Below are positions 24,898-32,985 of a stretch of 64,000 nucleotides of DNA, one piece after another. The notes under the pieces are model-generated. The model searched no databases and was not told the origin of the DNA. It saw nothing but the letters and a program-made list of their open reading frames with translations. Within the stretch, counting starts at the first letter, position 1; each line of letters starts with the position of its first letter. The position numbers and the translations under genes are program-made. The DNA is from Oscillospiraceae bacterium (GTDB lineage: Bacteria; Bacillota_A; Clostridia; Oscillospirales; Ruminococcaceae), in assembly GCA_017523995.1 (NCBI GenBank), contig JAFWUX010000050.1:1-64000 (forward strand). The letters are read 5' to 3'.

Positions 24898-26805
24898 ATG
24901 AAGACTTTGCAGGAACTCACTGCAATCAAAGAGGAAATGCGCAAGGAAATGGCGCTCCGCCTCGGTCAGGAAGCAGACGCTGCCAAGTATAAGAAGCATA
25001 TCCTGATGTGCGGCGGTACCGGATGTACATCTTCCGGTTCCATGAAGATCGCGGATGAACTGGAAAAGGAACTGAAGGAAAAGGGCATCGACGGCGAAAT
25101 CTTTGTTGTCCGCACCGGCTGCTTCGGTCTCTGCGAACGCGGTCCGATCATGATCGTGTATCCGGAAGGCTCTTTCTATACACATGTCAAGATGGAGATG
25201 ATCCCGCGCATCGTCGAGGAGCATCTCATCGGCGGCAAGCCTGTCAAGGAATTCCTCTATGACGAGACCGTCACCGAGGGTTCTGACGAGATCAAATCAC
25301 TCAACGAAACAACATTCTATGCAAAGCAGCACCGTGTTGCACTCCGCAACTGCGGTCTGATCAATCCGGAAGACATCAATGAATACATCGGCAGAGACGG
25401 CTACGGGGCACTCCACAAGGTGCTGACCTCGATGACACCGGAGGAGGTCATTCAGGAAGTCCTCGATTCCGGTCTGCGCGGCAGAGGCGGCGGCGGCTTC
25501 CCGACCGGTATGAAATGGAAGCTCGCACGCAACATCGTGCCGGATGCTGATATTAAATATGTATGCTGCAACGCTGACGAGGGCGACCCCGGTGCATTCA
25601 TGGACCGTTCCGTGCTCGAAGGCGACCCGCATGTCGTGCTCGAGGCAATGACCATCGCAGGCTATGCAATCGGCGCACAGCAGGGCTACATCTATGTCCG
25701 TGCTGAGTATCCGATCGCGGTTGAGAGACTGCGCATTGCGATCAAGCAGGCAAGAGAAACCGGCATGCTCGGCACCGATATCTTCGGTACCGGCTTCAAC
25801 TTCGATATCGACCTCCGTCTCGGCGCAGGCGCATTCGTCTGCGGTGAGGAGACTGCGCTGATGACCTCCATCGAGGGCAACCGCGGTGAGCCGCGTCCGC
25901 GTCCGCCGTTCCCGGCTGAAAAGGGTCTGTATCAGAAGCCGACCATCCTCAACAATGTTGAGACCTATGCAAACGTCCCGCAGATCATCCTCAAGGGTGC
26001 AAAGTGGTATGCTTCCATGGGCACCGAGACCGCAAAGGGCACCAAGGTCTTTGCACTCGGCGGCAAGATCAAGAACACCGGTCTGGTCGAGATCCCGATG
26101 GGTACCACCCTCCGCGAGATCATCGAGGAGATCGGCGGCGGCATTCCGAACGGCAAGAAGTTCAAGGCTGCGCAGGCAGGCGGACCTTCCGGCGGATGCA
26201 TCCCGGCAGAGCACTATGACGTCAGCGTCGATTATGACAGCCTCGCAAAGATCGGCTGCATGATCGGTTCCGGCGGTCTCATCGTTCTCGATGAGGATAA
26301 CTGCATGGTCGATATCGCAAAGTTCTTCCTGCAGTTCACCATGGATGAATCCTGCGGTAAGTGCACACCGTGCCGGATCGGTACCAAGCGTCTCTATGAG
26401 ATCCTTGATAAGATCACCAGCGGCAACGGCGAAATGGAAGACCTCGACCGTCTCGAGGAGCTCTGCCAGTACATCAAGGCAAACTCCCTCTGCGGCCTCG
26501 GTCAGACTGCTCCGAACCCTGTTCTCTCCACACTGCGTTTCTTCCGCGACGAGTATGTTGCACATATCGTTGACAAGAAGTGCCCGGCAGGCGTCTGCAA
26601 GTCCCTGCTCCGCTTCGTCATTGATCAGGATAAGTGCAAGGGCTGCTCGATGTGCGCAAGACAGTGCCCTGCATCCGCGATTGAACGTACCGATTATACT
26701 GCTCCCGGCAACAAGCTCGCATCCTTCGCAATCGACAGCACGAAGTGCGTGAAGTGCGGCGCCTGCATCGAGAAGTGTAAGTTCGGCGCAATCAGCAAGC
26801 AGTAA
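24898..26805 (+). CDS. hydB: NuoF-like flavoprotein subunit of the [FeFe] hydrogenase (HydB)
   Basis: A 635-residue subunit that binds NAD(H) and FMN. Order: an N-terminal [2Fe-2S] thioredoxin-like domain (MCGGTGCTSSGS...GCFGLCERGP), the NuoF core with the Gly-rich loop GRGGGGFPTGMKW, the [4Fe-4S] motif ESCGKCTPCRIGT, and a C-terminal two-cluster ferredoxin domain (CKGCSMCARQCP and CVKCGACIEKC). The extra N- and C-terminal domains are typical of HydB rather than of Complex I NuoF. GGAGG precedes the ATG. It is 29 bases after hydC and 15 before hydA, clearly one operon. Confidence 0.95.
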   Translation: MKTLQELTAIKEEMRKEMALRLGQEADAAKYKKHILMCGGTGCTSSGSMKIADELEKELKEKGIDGEIFVVRTGCFGLCERGPIMIVYPEGSFYTHVKMEMIPRIVEEHLIGGKPVKEFLYDETVTEGSDEIKSLNETTFYAKQHRVALRNCGLINPEDINEYIGRDGYGALHKVLTSMTPEEVIQEVLDSGLRGRGGGGFPTGMKWKLARNIVPDADIKYVCCNADEGDPGAFMDRSVLEGDPHVVLEAMTIAGYAIGAQQGYIYVRAEYPIAVERLRIAIKQARETGMLGTDIFGTGFNFDIDLRLGAGAFVCGEETALMTSIEGNRGEPRPRPPFPAEKGLYQKPTILNNVETYANVPQIILKGAKWYASMGTETAKGTKVFALGGKIKNTGLVEIPMGTTLREIIEEIGGGIPNGKKFKAAQAGGPSGGCIPAEHYDVSVDYDSLAKIGCMIGSGGLIVLDEDNCMVDIAKFFLQFTMDESCGKCTPCRIGTKRLYEILDKITSGNGEMEDLDRLEELCQYIKANSLCGLGQTAPNPVLSTLRFFRDEYVAHIVDKKCPAGVCKSLLRFVIDQDKCKGCSMCARQCPASAIERTDYTAPGNKLASFAIDSTKCVKCGACIEKCKFGAISKQ

Positions 26806-26820
26806 AGGAGGCTTCAGGAC

Positions 26821-28596
26821 ATGAGTGATATGGTAAATGTAAAAATCAACGGCTTTGCAGTACAGGTCCCGAAGGGTTCCTCTGTGCTCGAAGCTGCACG
26901 CGCAGCTAGCGTCACAATCCCGACGCTCTGCTATCTGAAAGATATCAATGAGATCGGCGCCTGCCGTATGTGCATGGTCGAGGCTGCCGAAATGCGCGGC
27001 CCGAACCTCGGACCGGCAAGAATGGTCGCTGCATGTGTCTATCCGGTTTCGGAGGGCATGGAGGTGCAGACCAACTCCCCGAAGGTGCTCGATTCCCGCA
27101 GAAAGACCATGGAGCTGCTGCTCTCGAACCACGATATGAAGTGTCTCTCCTGCGTCCGCAGCAAGAACTGCGAACTGCAGAGACTCGCAAATGACCTCGG
27201 CATCACCGATGCAGATGTCTACAAGGGCGAGCGCACCGAGTATCCGATCGACGATTCCGCAGCACATATGTACCGTGACAACAACAAGTGCATCCTCTGC
27301 CGCCGCTGCGTTGCAGCATGTGCGGTCACACAGGGCATCGGTGTCATCGGCGCAAACGAGCGCGGTTTCATCACCAACATCGGTTCGCAGTTCAACAAGC
27401 CGCTCGGCGAAACTGCATGTGTCTCCTGCGGTCAGTGCATCACGGTCTGCCCGACCGGCGCACTCTCCGAAAAGGACTTCACCGATGACGTCTTCAAGGC
27501 AATCGCAGACCCGACCAAGCACGTTGTTGTGCAGACCGCTCCGTCTGTCCGTGCAGGTCTCGGCGAAATGTTCGGCTATCCGATCGGCACGAATGTCGAG
27601 GGCAAGATGGTCGCAGCACTGCGCAGACTCGGCTTTGATGTTGTCACCGATACCAACTACGGTGCTGACCTCACCATCATGGAAGAGGGTACGGAGCTGA
27701 TCGAGCGCGTTACCAAGGGCGGCGTGCTCCCGATGATCACTTCCTGCTCCCCGGGCTGGGTCAAGTTCCTTGAGCATTACTTCCCGGATCTGATCCCGAA
27801 TCTCTCTACCTGCAAGTCCCCGCAGCAGATGCAGGGCGCAATCATCAAAACCTATTTTGCAGAGAAGATGGGCTGGGACCCGAAGGATATCGTTTCTGTT
27901 TCTGTTATGCCGTGCACCGCAAAGAAGTTCGAGTGCAAGAGAGACGATCAGAGCGCATCGGGCTATCCGGATGTTGACATCGCACTCACAACCCGTGAGC
28001 TCGGCAGAATGATCGACCGTGCAGGCATCGACTTCACCGCTCTTCCGGAAGAAAAGTTCGATGATCCGCTCGGCATCTACACCGGCGGCGGTCTGATCTT
28101 CGGCGCAACCGGCGGCGTTATGGAAGCTGCTCTGCGTTTTGCTGTTGAGAAGATCAGCGGCGAAAAGCTCGCAAATGATAAGGTTGACTTCACTGACGTC
28201 CGCGGCATCGAGGGCATCAAGGAGGCATCCTATACCGCAGGCGGTCTGACTGTCAAGGTAGCTGTCGCAAGCGGTCTTGCAAACGCACGCAAGCTCATGG
28301 ACAAGGTCCGTGCTGGTGAGGCTGATTATCAGTTCATCGAGATCATGGCATGCCCGGGCGGCTGCGTCAACGGCGGCGGTCAGCCGATTCAGCCGGCTTC
28401 TGTCCGCAACTTCACCGATCTGCGCGCTGAGCGTGCAAAGGCACTCTACAGTGTCGATGCAAAGATGGATCTTCGTAAGTCTCAGGATAACCCTGCAATC
28501 CAGACGCTCTACAAAGAGTATCTCGGCGAGCCGGGCGGTCACAAGGCTCACGAGCTCCTGCACACCAGCTATGTTGCAAGAAAGATCAACTTCTGA
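26821..28596 (+). CDS. hydA: [FeFe] hydrogenase catalytic subunit (HydA)
   Basis: A 591-residue enzyme that reduces protons to H2 or the reverse. N-terminal [2Fe-2S] domain (CRMCMVE), a His-ligated [4Fe-4S] motif (HDMKCLSCVRSKNCELQ) and two ferredoxin clusters (CILCRRCVAAC, CVSCGQCITVC). The H-cluster signatures are L1 TSCSPGWVKF, L2 MPCTAKKFE and L3 MACPGGCVNGGGQP. The C-terminal small-subunit helix (YKEYLGEPGGHKAHELLHT) is fused, as in monomeric clostridial enzymes. Codon choice in this operon favours the codons of highly expressed genes. Maturases (HydE, F, G) are not in the window. Confidence 0.96.
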   Translation: MSDMVNVKINGFAVQVPKGSSVLEAARAASVTIPTLCYLKDINEIGACRMCMVEAAEMRGPNLGPARMVAACVYPVSEGMEVQTNSPKVLDSRRKTMELLLSNHDMKCLSCVRSKNCELQRLANDLGITDADVYKGERTEYPIDDSAAHMYRDNNKCILCRRCVAACAVTQGIGVIGANERGFITNIGSQFNKPLGETACVSCGQCITVCPTGALSEKDFTDDVFKAIADPTKHVVVQTAPSVRAGLGEMFGYPIGTNVEGKMVAALRRLGFDVVTDTNYGADLTIMEEGTELIERVTKGGVLPMITSCSPGWVKFLEHYFPDLIPNLSTCKSPQQMQGAIIKTYFAEKMGWDPKDIVSVSVMPCTAKKFECKRDDQSASGYPDVDIALTTRELGRMIDRAGIDFTALPEEKFDDPLGIYTGGGLIFGATGGVMEAALRFAVEKISGEKLANDKVDFTDVRGIEGIKEASYTAGGLTVKVAVASGLANARKLMDKVRAGEADYQFIEIMACPGGCVNGGGQPIQPASVRNFTDLRAERAKALYSVDAKMDLRKSQDNPAIQTLYKEYLGEPGGHKAHELLHTSYVARKINF

Positions 28597-28615
28597 TAAT
28601 AAGTTGATGAATCTG

Positions 28616-28644
28616 AGCCGATCCGGAGAATATCCGGGTCGGCT
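28616..28644 (+). terminator. Terminator of the hydrogenase operon
   Basis: AGCCGATCCGG pairs with CCGGGTCGGCT, followed by TTGCTTT. It lies 20 bases after the hydA stop and 20 before the next ATG. Confidence 0.8.
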
Positions 28645-28664
28645 TGCTTTATACGGAGGACAAT

Positions 28665-29165
28665 ATGGAATCTGCCTGCGAAATGATCGCGCGCCAGACT
28701 GACGCAAATTTTGTCAATCTCATCATCGCGCTCAAAACCTATGACCGGAATGCGCTTGTGAAAGGGGTTCCGGCGTGGCGCTTTGTCTATCACACGCTGC
28801 ACTCGGCGGATAAGTGGTTCTTCAATCCGAATGTCTACACAGAGCGCGCCGGATTTGAGGAAGGCTCAGACAATCCGTTTAAGCCGATCTCCCGTGAATG
28901 GAGCGATGAAGAACTGCTCGCCCTGCTGGAATCCGTCCGGCAGAAAACCGCGGATTATCTTGCGAATCTGACGGACGCGCAGCTCAATGAATATCCGCCG
29001 GAATGCCCCTTTACGCGGCTCGAGCTGATTCTGATGCAGTTCCGGCATATCTCGGTACACATCGGCATGCTGCACGGACTGACCGTCGAGAAAACGGGCA
29101 GATTCCCGCAGTATGTCAGTCCGCATTCGCTTTCGCGGCTCGAAAACGGCTGGTGGGATGACTGA
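28665..29165 (+). CDS. DinB-like metal-binding protein
   Basis: A 166-residue four-helix protein with the histidine pattern of the DinB/YfiT group: His in FVYHTLHSADKW near residue 43, and two later histidines in FRHISVHIGM near 126-130. The three may bind a metal ion. Family members are thiol transferases or stress proteins of mostly unknown reaction. The ATG at 28665 follows GGAGG. It lies after the hydrogenase terminator, so it is probably its own unit or read-through dependent. Confidence 0.75.
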   Translation: MESACEMIARQTDANFVNLIIALKTYDRNALVKGVPAWRFVYHTLHSADKWFFNPNVYTERAGFEEGSDNPFKPISREWSDEELLALLESVRQKTADYLANLTDAQLNEYPPECPFTRLELILMQFRHISVHIGMLHGLTVEKTGRFPQYVSPHSLSRLENGWWDD

Positions 29166-29243
29166 GCATTTGATTCATGCGTCCGCAGTTGTATACTTAG
29201 AAACAATGAAATCCGCAATTTTGACAAAAACCGCCGCAAGCAC

Positions 29244-29272
29244 TTGACGTCAGCAATTTTGTATGGTATAGT
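29244..29272 (+). promoter_or_regulatory. Promoter of the M48 membrane protease gene
   Basis: TTGACG (29244-29249) and TATAGT (29267-29272) are 17 bases apart, about 32 bases before the ATG. Confidence 0.7.
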
Positions 29273-29304
29273 ATATCATAACTACACAGGAAAGGAAACG
29301 TACC

Positions 29305-30906
29305 ATGGAACAGGATAAAATGACACCGCTTGAAGACTCACTGCAGAATCCGCAGCCGCCGCTCACACCGCCTGTGGAGAAACCGCCGCTGCCGCCCGAG
29401 GCGATGCTGACGCCGCCGCCGCGGAATCCGATGCCGTCCTATCTCGATCGGACGCCGGTCAATCCGCAGCCCGTGCCCCCGCAGACGCCTCCGCCGATAT
29501 CGCCGCAGATACCGCCGCAGACACCGCCTGCACAGGCGCCGCAGCTTGTGGTTCCTGAAATGCAGCCGCTCACACAGCCGGAGACGCCGCGTGAATCCCT
29601 GCTGACACCACCTGCACCGGCGCCGCAGCCCGCAATCCCCAGGGTTCAGCCGGTCAATCAGCCGGTGCTGCCGCGGGAGCCGCTGCTGACACCCCCTGCA
29701 CCGGCGCCGCAGTCCGCTGCACCCGATGCACAGCCCGTTAATCAGCAGGCACCGCAGACGCTGACACCGCCTGCACCGACTGTCCCGAACAATTTTCCGG
29801 AGGACGGTTTCCGTCAGCCCTCGATCACGGGGCAGGCACCGTTTCAGCCGCAGTACGGCGGCCCGACACCGCCGAAGGATCCGGTCAGCTATGCCTCGGA
29901 TTATGAGCGCATTATGGCACTGCCGCCGATCTCCAAACAGGAGGCGGAAAGCTGCCGCCACAGTCACGAAAAGCGCTGGTACCGCCGCCTGATCGAGCTC
30001 AATGTGCTGCTCATCGTTTCGGTGCTGATCATGTTTGTTGCACACTTCAACCATGTTGTCTATGAGGCGGAGGATTTCAGTGCGCATTTCTTCGCCGAAT
30101 TCTCCGCGGACAGTGATGCCGAAACGGAGACCGATACCGATGACGAAAAATCCGAGAAGGAAAAATATCTGGAAAAACGCGAACAGCAGCGTGAAGAGGC
30201 GGAGTATATGGAGAACTTCCAGAAATATATGCCGACCGAAATCAAATGGCTGATCGGCGGCATCGCTTCCATTGTGCTTCTGTTTATCTCGATGTATCTG
30301 AATTTTGCTCAGGTGAAGGCAGCAAGCCTGAAAATCACGCAGAAAAATTTTCCGGAAATCTATTCGCTGCTGCATTCCTACGCCTACCGGCTCGGCATGG
30401 AGAAAGTGCCGGAAATGTACGTTGTGCAGCAGAACGGCGTGCTGAATGCGTTTTCGTCGTTCATCTTCGGCAGGCAGTATATCCTCGTGCATACGGAGAT
30501 TTTCGAGGTTGCCTACCGCGAGCACAAGGATTTGAATGCGCTGGCGTTTATCCTTGCGCATGAGCTTTCGCATATCTATTACGGGCATGCAACGCTGCAT
30601 TACAATCTCCCGATTCTGTTCTCGGAAAGTCTGCCGCTGGTCGGGTCGATCGCTTCGAGAACCCGTGAATACAGCTGCGACCGCCTTGCACAGCGCCTGA
30701 CAAACTATGACGGCGTGCAGGCAATCGTCATGCTGATGGTGGACCGTCACCTCTATCCGATGGTTGATGTGCAGGATTATGTGGACACAACCATCAAAGA
30801 GCGCGGCTTCTGGCTGTGGCTTGTCAACCTGCTTGCATCGCACCCGATTCTGCCGAAGCGCATCCGTGCGCTGATCCAGTGGAACGGCAGCGGTGAGCTG
30901 TACTGA
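29305..30906 (+). CDS. M48-family membrane metallopeptidase with Pro-rich N-terminal region
   Basis: A 533-residue protein. Residues 1-200 are rich in Pro, Gln and Ala with repeated LLTPPAPAPQ-type units and are probably disordered. Two membrane helices lie near 231-250 (LNVLLIVSVLIMFVAHF) and 313-330 (LIGGIASIVLLFISMYL), with an acidic Glu-rich loop between them. The peptidase domain follows with HELSH near 418-422 and the third ligand in EYSCDRLA. This order resembles HtpX-like quality-control proteases but with a long extra N-terminus. GGAAACG-type ribosome site AAAGGAAA precedes the ATG. It is unrelated in layout to the M48 fusion at 17974. Confidence 0.85.
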   Translation: MEQDKMTPLEDSLQNPQPPLTPPVEKPPLPPEAMLTPPPRNPMPSYLDRTPVNPQPVPPQTPPPISPQIPPQTPPAQAPQLVVPEMQPLTQPETPRESLLTPPAPAPQPAIPRVQPVNQPVLPREPLLTPPAPAPQSAAPDAQPVNQQAPQTLTPPAPTVPNNFPEDGFRQPSITGQAPFQPQYGGPTPPKDPVSYASDYERIMALPPISKQEAESCRHSHEKRWYRRLIELNVLLIVSVLIMFVAHFNHVVYEAEDFSAHFFAEFSADSDAETETDTDDEKSEKEKYLEKREQQREEAEYMENFQKYMPTEIKWLIGGIASIVLLFISMYLNFAQVKAASLKITQKNFPEIYSLLHSYAYRLGMEKVPEMYVVQQNGVLNAFSSFIFGRQYILVHTEIFEVAYREHKDLNALAFILAHELSHIYYGHATLHYNLPILFSESLPLVGSIASRTREYSCDRLAQRLTNYDGVQAIVMLMVDRHLYPMVDVQDYVDTTIKERGFWLWLVNLLASHPILPKRIRALIQWNGSGELY

Positions 30907-30917
30907 TAAGATTTGAA

Positions 30918-30954
30918 CTCCGGCATAGCTGCTTTTTCTGCGGCTGTGCCGGAG
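30918..30954 (+). terminator. Terminator of the M48 protease gene
   Basis: CTCCGGCATAGC pairs with GCTGTGCCGGAG (one G-T), followed by CGTTTTTA. Confidence 0.85.
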
Positions 30955-30963
30955 CGTTTTTAT

Positions 30964-31080
30964 AATGAGAAATTAGAAATGAGGAATGAGAAATTATGGT
31001 ATCGCCTTGCGGCGATGATTTTGAATCGTCCGCGGCAGCGGACACCGCAATTTCTCATTTCTAATTTCTCATTTCTAATT
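30964..31080. repeat. Long inverted repeat of GAAATGAG-type units
   Basis: Units of AGAAAT(T/G)AG at 30966-30995 are mirrored by CTCATTTCTAATTTCTC units at 31051-31078. Between them are the hairpins GGTATCGCCTTGCGGCGATG and TCCGCGGCAGCGGA. The same units make up the arms at 7561-7695 and 10399-10525. Confidence 0.8.
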
Positions 31081-31119
31081 TTATTATCCCTGAAATCTGA
31101 ATAAAAACCGAAAAATCTC

Positions 31120-31148
31120 TTGCATGTTTCAGGCTTTTGTGCTATAAT
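31120..31148 (+). promoter_or_regulatory. Promoter of the acyl-transfer operon
   Basis: TTGCAT (31120-31125) and TATAAT (31143-31148) are 17 bases apart, about 107 bases before the MBOAT start. Confidence 0.75.
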
Positions 31149-31255
31149 AAAGAAAAGTGCGCCTATTTGCGCCGTTCTGATCGTGAACAGATAGATATAT
31201 ACTATGCATGTGCAGAAATCTGCACAAAGAAGAACAAAAGCAGGAGCGTTTTGAT

Positions 31256-32668
31256 ATGGTATTTTCAAGCCTGTACTTTTTATATCTGTTTCTGCCCGTA
31301 TGCCTTCTTTGCTACGGGCTTTCGCCGTCTCTGAAAGTTAAAAATTTCACTTTGACGGTTTTCTCTCTCGTCTTTTATGCATGGGGTGAGCCGGTTTATA
31401 TCATTCTGCTGCTGACCAGTGTCCTGATGAATTATCTGTTCGGTCTCGGCATCGGCGGATTCCAGAAGCGGGAAAAACAGGGCGGCGCCAAGTTCATCAT
31501 GATCCTCAGCCTGATCTTCAACATCGGGCTGCTCGGCGTGTTCAAATACAGCGGCTTCATTGTCGAAAACCTCAACCTGATCCCCGGTGTCAGCCTGCCC
31601 GTTCCGCACCTGACACTGCCGATCGGCATCAGCTTTTACACGTTCCAGATTCTCTCCTATATCATCGACCTGTACTGGGAGAAGATCGACGTGCAGAAGA
31701 ATCCGTTTCATCTGCTGCTCTATATTTCGATGTTCCCGCAGCTCATCGCCGGACCGATTGTCCGCTATTCGACCATCGCCGATGAGATCAAAGAGCGCAG
31801 AACCACCCTGCTTGACATGAGCGAGGGCTTCACGCGCCTGATGATCGGTCTCGGCAAAAAGGTCATTCTCGCAAACCACCTTTCCGTGATTGTCGATCAG
31901 TTCTTCGGGACAGAGGGCACGGCGCTCTCCGTCGCCGGAACATGGTATGCCGTTATTGTCTATGCGATGCAGATTTACTTCGATTTCTCGGGCTATTCCG
32001 ATATGGCGATCGGCATGGGCAGAATGTTCGGATTCCACTTTGACGAGAACTTCCGGCATCCGTTCCTCTGCAAGGATATCTCGGAATTCTGGCAGCGCTG
32101 GCATATCTCGCTCGGCACATTCTTCCGCGATTATCTGCTCTATGTCCCGATCTTCGGCAAGCGCAGAAAATACGGCGGATTGTTCCTCGTCTGGTTCTGC
32201 ACCGGTCTCTGGCACGGCGCAAGCTGGAACTTCATCATCTGGGGTCTTTACTTCGGCGTGTTTATCCTGATCGAACAGCTCATCGGCAAAAAGCGCATCA
32301 AGAAGATTCCGCTCGTGATCCGGCATATCTACAGCAAGATCATCATTTTCATCGGATTCGGCATCTTCTATTTCGAGGACTTCGGCAGACTGGGCGACTT
32401 CTTCCGGAACCTCATCGGGCTGAACGGCAACGTGCTCTATGACAATGTGCTTGAGCTCTCCGTGCAGAACAATCTGTTCCTGCTGCTCGCCGCCGTGATC
32501 TGCTGCTTCCCGCTCTATGACGGTCTACAGGCGCTCAAGCGGCGGTTCTCCGGCGCGGTCTATGTTGTGGATACATTCCAGATCATCGCCAATGCCGCGC
32601 TGCTCGCAGTCAGCAGCATTTTCCTCGTCGATGCGACGAATAACCCGTTCCTGTACTTCCGCTTCTGA
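31256..32668 (+). CDS. MBOAT family membrane O-acyltransferase
   Basis: A 470-residue protein with about ten membrane helices, of the AlgI/DltB type. The catalytic histidine lies in LWHGASWNFIIWGLYFG, and the FDFSGYSDMAIGMGRMFGF motif is typical of this family. These enzymes pass acyl groups across the membrane to cell wall or extracellular polymers. The ATG at 31256 follows CAGGAG. Three more genes follow closely: a small acidic protein, a DHHW protein and an acyl carrier protein, which together suggest an acyl (acetyl or alanyl-like) decoration pathway for a surface polysaccharide. The acceptor is unknown. Confidence 0.93.
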   Translation: MVFSSLYFLYLFLPVCLLCYGLSPSLKVKNFTLTVFSLVFYAWGEPVYIILLLTSVLMNYLFGLGIGGFQKREKQGGAKFIMILSLIFNIGLLGVFKYSGFIVENLNLIPGVSLPVPHLTLPIGISFYTFQILSYIIDLYWEKIDVQKNPFHLLLYISMFPQLIAGPIVRYSTIADEIKERRTTLLDMSEGFTRLMIGLGKKVILANHLSVIVDQFFGTEGTALSVAGTWYAVIVYAMQIYFDFSGYSDMAIGMGRMFGFHFDENFRHPFLCKDISEFWQRWHISLGTFFRDYLLYVPIFGKRRKYGGLFLVWFCTGLWHGASWNFIIWGLYFGVFILIEQLIGKKRIKKIPLVIRHIYSKIIIFIGFGIFYFEDFGRLGDFFRNLIGLNGNVLYDNVLELSVQNNLFLLLAAVICCFPLYDGLQALKRRFSGAVYVVDTFQIIANAALLAVSSIFLVDATNNPFLYFRF

Positions 32669-32677
32669 GGAGATACA

Positions 32678-32962
32678 ATGAAAACGATACACGAACTGCT
32701 TGAGGAGACCGGTTTTCAGGTCACGCTGCGCATGGACGGCGCATTTGATCCCGATGCCTATCAGCGCATCCGGGATGCACTGACCGAACATGCGGCGATC
32801 TGGAAACAGACCGACCGCGTGCCGTTTGACGAAATGGCAGAGCTGCTCGGGCTGATTGATCAGCTCGCGCGCGGCAGCGATTTTTACGATGAAGAAACTG
32901 CAGTGCAGGCGGAGGATGCCTGTCTGGAGCTTGAACAGATTATCTATGATTTGCAGGACTAA
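32678..32962 (+). CDS. Small acidic hypothetical protein of the acyl-transfer operon
   Basis: A 94-residue acidic helical protein with no signal peptide, membrane helix or recognised domain. The frame begins 10 bases after the MBOAT stop with GAGGAG upstream, and ends 24 bases before the DHHW gene. Its position makes a role in the acylation pathway likely, perhaps as a cytoplasmic partner of MBOAT or of the acyl carrier protein. I do not recognise the family. Confidence 0.75.
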   Translation: MKTIHELLEETGFQVTLRMDGAFDPDAYQRIRDALTEHAAIWKQTDRVPFDEMAELLGLIDQLARGSDFYDEETAVQAEDACLELEQIIYDLQD

Positions 32963-32985
32963 CCATACAGAAAGGAGCGCTTGCG

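Noticed and set aside
25297..28707. A 1136-codon open frame on the minus strand, antisense to the hydrogenase operon
   Set aside because: It is a shadow of the codon bias of hydB and hydA. It has no ribosome site, no recognisable domain and a Cys/Leu/Asp-rich low-complexity product, while the + strand frames have every hydrogenase motif.
29338..30843. A 501-codon minus-strand frame opposite the M48 membrane protease
   Set aside because: The product is made of Arg/Cys/Leu runs that mirror the Pro-rich region. There is no start signal.
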